The notes under the pieces were generated by a model. It was not told the DNA's origin. It saw only the letters and a program-made list of their open reading frames with translations, and did no database searches. From the NCBI RefSeq assembly GCF_022513565.1, contig NZ_JAKWBE010000012.1, forward strand, positions 124,001-188,000: a DNA stretch of 64,000 nt, given 5' to 3'. This DNA is from Streptomyces gilvus. GTDB lineage: Bacteria > Actinomycetota > Actinomycetes > Streptomycetales > Streptomycetaceae. The translations under genes and the position numbers were made by a program. Positions within the stretch are counted from its first letter, which is position 1, and each line of letters starts with the position of its first letter. Positions 58,509 through 64,000 of this stretch are shown here, one piece after another.

Positions 58509-59195
58509 ATGCCCACGCTTCTCCTGATCCGGCACGGACGATCCACCGCCAACACCGAGGGGGTGCTCGCCGGCTGGACGCCCGGCGTCGCCCTCGACGA
58601 GCGCGGCGCCGCGCAGGCCGCCGCACTGCCCGGCCGGCTCGCCGCCCTGCCGCTCTCCGAGGTCGTCACCAGCCCGCTGCAGCGCTGCCAGGAGACGATC
58701 CGGCCGCTGCTCGACGCCCGGCCGGAACTCACCGTCCACACCGACGAGCGCATCGGCGAGTGCCACTACGGCGACTGGTCCGGCCGCAAGCTCGCCGAAC
58801 TCAAGGACGAGCCGCTGATGGAGGTGGTGCAGGCGCACCCCAGCGCCGCCGCGTTCCCCGGCGGCGAGTCGATGCGCGCGATGCAGACCCGCGCCGCCGA
58901 GGCCGTACGCGAGTGGAACGCGCGCGTGGAGCGCGACCACGGCGCCGGCGCCGTCTATGTGATGTGCTCGCACGGCGACATCATCAAGTCGCTCGTGGCG
59001 GACGCACTCGGACTTCATCTCGACCTCTTCCAGAGGATTTCCGTAGAACCGTGTTCCATCACAGCGATCCGTTACACCCGCCTCAGGCCCTTCCTCGTGC
59101 GGCTCGGTGACACCGGAGACCTCGCGTCGCTGGCGCCGCCCGAGGAACCCCCGGCCGACGACGCCCCGGTGGGGGGCGGTGCGGGCGCACCGTGA
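58509..59195 (+). CDS. Histidine phosphatase (phosphoglycerate-mutase-like)
   Basis: This 228-residue enzyme carries the RHG motif LLIRHGRSTAN with the phospho-accepting His at 9, the second Arg in SPLQRCQET, the Glu in ECHYGDWSG and the second His in CSHGDIIKS. It matches the MSMEG_4193-type phosphomutase-like proteins that lie before DUF3090 and SCO1664-family genes in many actinobacteria. The true substrate is not known. The start at 58509 is probably leaderless. Confidence 0.9.
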   Translation: MPTLLLIRHGRSTANTEGVLAGWTPGVALDERGAAQAAALPGRLAALPLSEVVTSPLQRCQETIRPLLDARPELTVHTDERIGECHYGDWSGRKLAELKDEPLMEVVQAHPSAAAFPGGESMRAMQTRAAEAVREWNARVERDHGAGAVYVMCSHGDIIKSLVADALGLHLDLFQRISVEPCSITAIRYTRLRPFLVRLGDTGDLASLAPPEEPPADDAPVGGGAGAP

Positions 59196-59280
59196 TCGTC
59201 GGGCGCAGTAGGGTGAAGCGGTTCACGCAAACGCGCTCACACAGACGTCCCCGTACACACCGATCCCATGGAGACAGGAC

Positions 59281-59871
59281 GTGTCCCGTCAGGTGTTCCT
59301 CTACGACCCGCCGGACCGCTTCGTGGCGGGCACGGTCGGGCTGCCCGGACGCCGTACGTTCTTCCTCCAGGCCACCGCAGGCTCCCGGGTGACCAGCGTG
59401 GCCCTGGAGAAGACCCAGGTCGCCGCCCTCGCCGAGCGCATGGACGAACTGCTCGACGAGGTCGTACGGCGCAGTGGCGGCAACGCGGCCGTCCCGGCCG
59501 TCGCACCCACCGAGATCTCCGACACCGAACCGCTGGACACCCCCGTCGAGGAGGAGTTCCGGGTCGGCACCATGGCCCTCGCCTGGGACGGCGAGGAACA
59601 GCGCATGATCGTCGAGGCGCAGGCCCTCGTCGAACTCGACGCGGACTCCGAGGAGGACCTCGCCGAGGCCGAGGAGCGCCTGCTGCAGGACGAGGAGAAC
59701 GGGCCCCCGATGCTGCGGGTCCGGCTGACCGGCGCGCAGGCCAGAGCCTTCGCCAAGCGCGCCCTGGACGTCGTCAACGCCGGGCGGCCGCCGTGCCCGC
59801 TGTGCAGCCTCCCGCTGGACCCGGAAGGACACGTATGTCCGCGCCAGAACGGATACCGCCGCGGAGCGTGA
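59281..59871 (+). CDS. DUF3090-family protein
   Basis: This 196-residue protein begins MSRQVFLYDPPDRFVAGTVG and ends with a CPLCSLPLDPEGHVCPRQNG zinc-ribbon-like segment. It is the DUF3090 family of actinobacteria. The GTG start follows GGAGACAGGA. The family is always near mshC and the SCO1664-family gene, and no function is proven. Its end overlaps the next gene by 37 bp, so both are co-translated. Confidence 0.92.
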   Translation: MSRQVFLYDPPDRFVAGTVGLPGRRTFFLQATAGSRVTSVALEKTQVAALAERMDELLDEVVRRSGGNAAVPAVAPTEISDTEPLDTPVEEEFRVGTMALAWDGEEQRMIVEAQALVELDADSEEDLAEAEERLLQDEENGPPMLRVRLTGAQARAFAKRALDVVNAGRPPCPLCSLPLDPEGHVCPRQNGYRRGA

Positions 59872-60665
59872 CGACCGACGAACCGCTCGCCGACCTGCTC
59901 ACCCACGGCGAGCTCACGGTGCGCGGCCGGATCCGCGACGCGTCCAACGCGGCCCTGTACTGCACCGTCGCCCAGGAGGGCCGGGAGGCCACCTGCGTCT
60001 ACAAGCCGGTGGCCGGCGAGCGGCCCCTGTGGGACTTCCCCGACGGCACCCTCGCCCAGCGCGAGGTGGCCGCCTACGAGGTCTCCGAGGCGACCGGTTG
60101 GGGCCTGATCCCGCCCACCGTGCTGCGCGAGGGACCCTACGGCGAGGGGATGGTCCAGCTGTGGATCGAGGCGACCGGCGAGGCCGACCTGCTGGCCCTG
60201 GTGGACGCCGAGGAGCCCGAACCGGGCTGGAAGGCCATCGGCTTCGCCGAGGTCGGTGACGGCAAGACCGCCCTTCTGGTGCACGCCGACGACGAGCGGC
60301 TGCGCCGGCTCGCGGTGCTGGACGCGGTGATCAACAACGCCGACCGCAAGGGCGGTCATCTGCTGCCCACCGAGGACGGTCGTCTCTACGGCATCGACCA
60401 CGGAGTGACTTTCAACACCGAGAACAAACTCAGGACGCTGCTGTGGGGCTGGGCGGGCGAGCCCCTGACCCCGGAGGCGGTCGACGCCCTCAAGGCTCTC
60501 CAGGAGGCCCTGACCGCCGAAGGAGCGCTGGCCGGGCGGCTGTCCGCCCTGATCACCGCGGCGGAACTCGACGCCACGCGCGCGCGTGTCGCCGTACTCC
60601 TCGAGACCGGCACGCACCCGGAGCCCTCCGGCGAGTGGCCGGCCATTCCCTGGCCTCCGGTCTAG
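59835..60665 (+). CDS. SCO1664-family protein (PI3/PI4-kinase-like fold)
   Basis: This 276-residue protein is of the SCO1664 family (TIGR03843-type). It contains a kinase-like pattern: CVYKPVAGERPLWDF (with a Lys), INNADRKGGHLL (catalytic-loop-like, D and N) and YGIDHGVTF (metal Asp). Actinobacteria keep it between DUF3090 and mshC. A protein or small-molecule phosphotransfer role is likely but not proven. GGAAGGA precedes ATG 59835, inside the DUF3090 gene. Confidence 0.92.
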   Translation: MSAPERIPPRSVTTDEPLADLLTHGELTVRGRIRDASNAALYCTVAQEGREATCVYKPVAGERPLWDFPDGTLAQREVAAYEVSEATGWGLIPPTVLREGPYGEGMVQLWIEATGEADLLALVDAEEPEPGWKAIGFAEVGDGKTALLVHADDERLRRLAVLDAVINNADRKGGHLLPTEDGRLYGIDHGVTFNTENKLRTLLWGWAGEPLTPEAVDALKALQEALTAEGALAGRLSALITAAELDATRARVAVLLETGTHPEPSGEWPAIPWPPV

Positions 60666-60747
60666 GAGCAGACTGTCCGGTAACACGCAAGAGCGCCTTA
60701 CCGGCCATCCGGCCCGGTCCGGTTCGTATGCGGAACATCCGTCCGGT

Positions 60748-60753
60748 TAGGCT
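60748..60753 (+). promoter_or_regulatory. Candidate -10 TAGGCT for leaderless mshC
   Basis: TAGGCT ends six bases before ATG 60760. No Shine-Dalgarno is present in the 95-bp gap after the SCO1664-family gene. Confidence 0.45.
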
Positions 60754-60759
60754 CATGAC

Positions 60760-61989
60760 ATGCATGCCTGGCCCGCTTCCGAGGTCCCCGCCCTGCCTGG
60801 TCAGGGCCGCGACCTGAGGATCCACGACACCGCGACCGGCGGTCTGGTCACCCTCCAGCCCGGTCCCGTCGCCCGCATCTACGTCTGCGGCATCACCCCG
60901 TACGACGCGACCCACATGGGGCACGCGGCGACCTACAACGCGTTCGACCTCGTGCAGCGCGTGTGGCTCGACACCAAGCGGCAGGTGCACTACGTCCAGA
61001 ACGTCACCGACATCGACGACCCGCTGCTGGAGCGCGCGCAGCGGGACAGCGTCGACTGGGTCGCCCTCGCCGAGAAGGAGACGACGCTCTTCCGCGAGGA
61101 CATGACCGCCCTGCGGATGCTGCCGCCGCGGCACTACATAGGCGCCGTCGAGGCCATACCCGGCATCGTCCCGCTGGTGGAGCGGCTGCGTGACGCCGGC
61201 GCCGCCTACGAACTCGAGGGCGACATCTACTTCTCCGTCGGGGCCGACCCCAACTTCGGGAAGGTCTCGAACCTCGACGCGGCCGCCATGCGGCTGCTGT
61301 CCGCCGAGCGCGGCGGCGACCCGGACCGCCCGGGCAAGAAGAACCCGCTGGACCCGATGCTGTGGCTGGCCGCCCGCGAGGGCGAGCCCAGCTGGGACGG
61401 CGCCTCCCTCGGCCCCGGCCGCCCCGGCTGGCACATCGAGTGCGTCGCCATCGCCCTCGACCACCTCGGCATGGGCTTCGACGTCCAGGGCGGCGGCTCC
61501 GACCTCGCCTTCCCGCACCACGAGATGGGCGCGTCCCACGCCCAGGTGCTCACCGGCGAGTTCCCCATGGCCAAGGCGTACGTCCACGCCGGCATGGTCG
61601 CCCTGGACGGCGAGAAGATGTCCAAGTCCAAGGGCAACCTGGTCTTTGTTTCCCAGCTGCGCCGGGACGGCGTCGATCCGGCCGCCATACGGCTCGCGCT
61701 GCTCGCCCACCACTACCGGGCCGACTGGGAGTGGACCGACCTGGTCCTCGAGGACGCCGTGCGCCGGCTCGGCCGGTGGCGCGCCGCCGTCTCCCGCCCC
61801 GACGGCCCGCCCGCCGAGGCCCTCGTCGAGGAGATCCGCGAGGCTCTTGCCAACGACCTGGACGCCCCCGCCGCGCTCGCCGCGGTCGACCGCTGGGCCG
61901 CCCGCCAGGACGCCGAGGGCGGCACGGACACCGGCGCCCCCGGTGTCGTCTCGCGCGCCGTGGACGCCCTGCTGGGCGTGGCTCTGTAG
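60760..61989 (+). CDS. mshC: Cysteine:GlcN-Ins ligase MshC (mycothiol biosynthesis)
   Basis: This 409-residue enzyme is related to cysteinyl-tRNA synthetase but lacks its anticodon domain. It uses ATP to join cysteine to GlcN-Ins, the fourth step of mycothiol synthesis. The HxGH motif is at 52-55 (THMGHA), the KMSKS loop at 286-290, and Cys43 is a zinc ligand. Length is normal for MshC (about 410). Actinobacteria use mycothiol in place of glutathione. The gene follows the SCO1664-family gene, and a putative -10 allows a leaderless message. Confidence 0.96.
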   Translation: MHAWPASEVPALPGQGRDLRIHDTATGGLVTLQPGPVARIYVCGITPYDATHMGHAATYNAFDLVQRVWLDTKRQVHYVQNVTDIDDPLLERAQRDSVDWVALAEKETTLFREDMTALRMLPPRHYIGAVEAIPGIVPLVERLRDAGAAYELEGDIYFSVGADPNFGKVSNLDAAAMRLLSAERGGDPDRPGKKNPLDPMLWLAAREGEPSWDGASLGPGRPGWHIECVAIALDHLGMGFDVQGGGSDLAFPHHEMGASHAQVLTGEFPMAKAYVHAGMVALDGEKMSKSKGNLVFVSQLRRDGVDPAAIRLALLAHHYRADWEWTDLVLEDAVRRLGRWRAAVSRPDGPPAEALVEEIREALANDLDAPAALAAVDRWAARQDAEGGTDTGAPGVVSRAVDALLGVAL

Positions 61990-62035
61990 CCGGGCCTGGC
62001 ACGGAAGAGGGGCGGGTCACCTGGTGACCCTCTTC

Positions 62036-62941
62036 TCACTCCTCGGAGGACTCGTCGTCCTCGCCGCCCGGTTTCGGCGGTGTCGTCGGGGGTTTGGTAT
62101 GGCCGTCCCGGCGCCGCAGATACCGCTCGAACTCGCGGGCGATCGCCTCGCCCGACGCCTCCGGCAGCTCCGCCGTGTCCCGGGCCTCCTCCAGCGTCTG
62201 GACGTACTCGGCGACCTCGCTGTCCTCGGCCGCCAGCTGGTCCACGCCGACCTGCCAGGCACGCGCGTCCTCGGGCAGCTCGCCCAGCGGGATGCGCACG
62301 TCGATCAGGTCCTCCAGCCGGTTGAGCAGGGCCAGGGTCGCCTTCGGGTTCGGCGGCTGCGACACGTAGTGCGGTACGGCCGCCCACAGCGACACCGCCG
62401 GTACGCCGGCGTGCGTGCAGGCCTCCTGGAGGACGCCGACGATGCCCGTGGGGCCCTCGTACTTGGTCTCCTCCAGGTCCATCCGCTGGGCCAGGTCCGG
62501 GTCGGACGTGGTCCCGCTGATCGGGACCGGACGCGTGTGCGGGGTGTCGCCGAGCAGGGCGCCCAGGACGACCACCAGTTCCACGCCCAGCTCGTGCGCG
62601 AAGCCGAGCAGCTCGTTGCAGAACGAGCGCCACCGCATGGACGGTTCGATACCGCGGACGAGCACGAGATCTCGCGGCTTCTCGCCGCCGACGCGGACGA
62701 CGGACAGCCTCGTCGTCGGCCAGGTGATCTTGCGCACCCCCGCGTCCATCCACACCGTGGGGCGGTTCACCTGGAAGTCGTAGTAGTCCTCGGCGTCCAG
62801 CGCCGCGAAGACCTCGCCCTTCCACTCCCTGTCCAGATGCGCGACCGCGGTGGAGGCGGCGTCGCCGGCATCGTTCCAGCCCTCGAACGCGGCCACCATG
62901 ACCGGGTCGATCAGCTCGGGAACCCCCTCGAGCTCGATCAC
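62036..62941 (-). CDS. PAC2-family protein
   Basis: This 301-residue protein is of the PAC2 family. Characteristic parts are VMVAAFEGWNDAGDAASTAV, LVLVRGIEPSMRWRSFCNEL and VVLGALLGDTPHTRPVPISG. Related proteins serve as proteasome assembly chaperones in eukaryotes, and actinobacterial members are of unknown role, although these bacteria have proteasomes. The GTG at 62941 follows AAGGAGG. It is convergent with mshC, a standard neighbour in actinobacteria. The end is acidic (GGEDDESSEE). Confidence 0.9.
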   Translation of the reverse strand: MIELEGVPELIDPVMVAAFEGWNDAGDAASTAVAHLDREWKGEVFAALDAEDYYDFQVNRPTVWMDAGVRKITWPTTRLSVVRVGGEKPRDLVLVRGIEPSMRWRSFCNELLGFAHELGVELVVVLGALLGDTPHTRPVPISGTTSDPDLAQRMDLEETKYEGPTGIVGVLQEACTHAGVPAVSLWAAVPHYVSQPPNPKATLALLNRLEDLIDVRIPLGELPEDARAWQVGVDQLAAEDSEVAEYVQTLEEARDTAELPEASGEAIAREFERYLRRRDGHTKPPTTPPKPGGEDDESSEE

Positions 62942-63106
62942 CCAGGCCTCCTTCCGACGTGCCCTCGCTTGACCCACCAACCTTACGGCGTCCGGCGGGG
63001 GCGCCCGCAGCCCCCTTGCACGGGGGAGTGAACGGATCACTGCCCCGTCCGAGCCCCTCGAACACCCAAGATCGCCACCCCGGGCCACCCCGGCGCGGGG
63101 AGCCGT

Positions 63107-63778
63107 TCAGAGCGTCGACCGCAGCCACTGCTCCACGCTCGCGATGTGCACCGTCGCCCAGGAGCGGGCCGCCTCCGCGTCCCGGTCGTGCAGGGCGGCG
63201 AGGATCGCGCGGTGCTCGTGCAGAGTGCGGCTGACGGCGTCCTCCTGGGTCAGGCCGCGCCAGATCCGGGCCCGGGTGGTGGGCCCCGACAGACCGTCAA
63301 GCAGCGAGCAGAGCACGGAGTTTCCCGAGCTCTGCACGATGCCCCGGTGGAAGTCCAGGTCGCAGGCGACCAGCTCCTCCACCGACGGCGCCTCGCCCAG
63401 CTTGTCCAACTGGGCCGACAGCGCGTCCAGTTGCTGCTCGCTGATCCGGGAGGCCGCCATCGCGGTCGCGGCCGGCTCCAGGATGCGGCGCACCGCGAGG
63501 AACTCCAGGACCGTGTCGTCCCGGTGGAAGTCGACGACGAAACTCAGCGCCTCCAGCAGGAGTTGCGGGTCCAGACTGGTCACGTACGTGCCGTCGCCCT
63601 GCCGCACGTCCAGGATCCGGATGAGCGACAGGGCGCGTACCGCCTCGCGCAGGGAGTTGCGGGAAAGGCCCAGCTCGGAGGCGAGTTCGCTCTCTTTCGG
63701 CAGCCGGTCGCCGGGGCGCAGCGCGCCGGAGACGATCATTCCCTTGATCTTCTCGATCGCCTCGTCGGTGACTGCCAT
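63107..63778 (-). CDS. FadR-subfamily GntR regulator
   Basis: This 223-residue regulator has the GntR winged helix at residues 1-70 (GALRPGDRLPKESELASELG, then LSRNSLREAVRALSLIRILD) and the FCD helical ligand domain with LDFHRGIVQSSGN and HRAILAAL. ATG 63778 is used; the frame runs upstream to 63850 but across the operator at 63811-63827. It probably represses itself and its neighbour on ligand-free state. The ligand is unknown (FCD domains bind small acids or metals). Confidence 0.9.
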   Translation of the reverse strand: MAVTDEAIEKIKGMIVSGALRPGDRLPKESELASELGLSRNSLREAVRALSLIRILDVRQGDGTYVTSLDPQLLLEALSFVVDFHRDDTVLEFLAVRRILEPAATAMAASRISEQQLDALSAQLDKLGEAPSVEELVACDLDFHRGIVQSSGNSVLCSLLDGLSGPTTRARIWRGLTQEDAVSRTLHEHRAILAALHDRDAEAARSWATVHIASVEQWLRSTL

Positions 63779-63810
63779 GTCCGGCCTCCCTGTCGTTCCC
63801 GTGCGCCGTA

Positions 63811-63827
63811 AAGACATCCGATGTCTT
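63811..63827. promoter_or_regulatory. Palindrome AAGACAT-CCG-ATGTCTT, GntR operator
   Basis: Perfect 7-bp arms flank CCG. The palindrome lies 33 bp upstream of the FadR-type start at 63778, as expected for an autoregulated GntR protein. Confidence 0.7.
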
Positions 63828-63900
63828 ACGACGACATTATGGGGGTTCACCGGACTGAACGGGACGGTGAAGTCTCAGGCCAGGGCAAACCTGGTCATGC

Positions 63901-63938
63901 GCAGGGGGCGGCTCCGTCGGCGGGGAGCCGCCCCCTGC
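63901..63938. terminator. 15-bp hairpin terminator at right edge
   Basis: GCAGGGGGCGGCTCC (63901-63915) and GGAGCCGCCCCCTGC (63924-63938) pair perfectly around an 8-nt loop. It lies just past the stop of the partial gene that continues beyond the window on the minus strand. Confidence 0.85.
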
Positions 63939-63950
63939 CCGGCGGGCCGG

Positions 63951-64000
63951 CTACTCCTTGTCGAGCAGGTCCTGCACCTTGGCCCGCACCTCGTCCGTGG
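63951..64000 (-). CDS. 3' end of a gene that continues outside the window
   Basis: On the minus strand an open frame enters from the right edge and ends with TAG at 63951-63953. The last residues read TDEVRAKVQDLLDKE. This is too little to assign a family. A strong terminator hairpin follows at 63901-63938. Confidence 0.55.
   Translation of the reverse strand, partial: TDEVRAKVQDLLDKE

Noticed and set aside
60760..61989. A second cysteinyl-tRNA synthetase
   Set aside because: The length (409 residues), absence of the anticodon-binding end and the conserved mshC neighbourhood indicate MshC.

Overview
The window is chromosomal DNA of a high-GC actinomycete, almost certainly a Streptomyces. 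It encodes chaplins (chpH and a chpC-type gene), the mycothiol enzyme MshC, a SoxR with Streptomyces-like length, a SCO1664-family protein, a DUF3090 protein and a DUF5703 protein. Coding density is high and third positions are GC-rich. No phage genes, insertion sequences, rRNA genes, CRISPR arrays or replication origin were found. One tRNA gene, tRNA-Leu(GAG), is present. From memory, the outer parts match the S. coelicolor SCO1660s-1690s in reverse order; this was not checked by alignment.

Layout. 0-8 kb: a cut DMT transporter, an ArsR-type regulator, a divergent TetR/acyl-CoA dehydrogenase pair, a YiaAB membrane protein, a second TetR facing a MaoC-type dehydratase, soxR, a DraRnl-type RNA ligase, a BKACE (DUF849) enzyme and a zinc-ribbon protein. 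8-12.4 kb: a secreted penicillin-acylase-type hydrolase and an alpha/beta-hydrolase-like protein. 12.6-18 kb: two convergent units (SDR, acyl-CoA ligase, TetR; and acyl-CoA dehydrogenase, APH-type kinase) with related palindromes at both outer ends. Their enzyme set resembles the levulinate/4-hydroxyacid pathway LvaA, C, D, E. 18-26.4 kb: a NUDIX-DUF202-DUF202 operon, several kinds of tandem repeat, a transporter, an amino acid permease and a membrane molybdoenzyme with its cytochrome b. 26.4-31 kb: a gluconate/idonate operon (gntK, gntP, idnO-like, idnD-like) with a divergent gntR.

31.2-47.2 kb is the most unusual part. A small LuxR-type regulator is divergent from a tightly packed, translationally coupled operon of eight reading frames (31850-41400). 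It encodes two paralogous proteins with acidic heads and basic tails, a 54-residue Arg-rich peptide, an HExxH metalloprotease-like protein, a 33-residue peptide, a 1002-residue protein with repeated carboxypeptidase-regulatory-like beta domains and a TIG-like end, a 404-residue unknown and an M20 peptidase. I know no function for this set. On the other strand follow a YchJ-type protein, an M1 aminopeptidase and a 1288-residue Pls/PosA-type synthetase, which points to a homopoly(amino acid) product.

47.5-64 kb returns to familiar genes: tRNA-Leu, an M20 peptidase, chpH with a BldN-like promoter, a chpC-type long chaplin with three chaplin domains, a RecD-like protein that seems to lack a Walker A motif, an aldo/keto reductase, an F420-type (LLM) oxidoreductase, a ferritin-like protein, corA, a histidine phosphatase, DUF3090, SCO1664-family, mshC, PAC2 and a FadR-type regulator with a clear palindromic operator.
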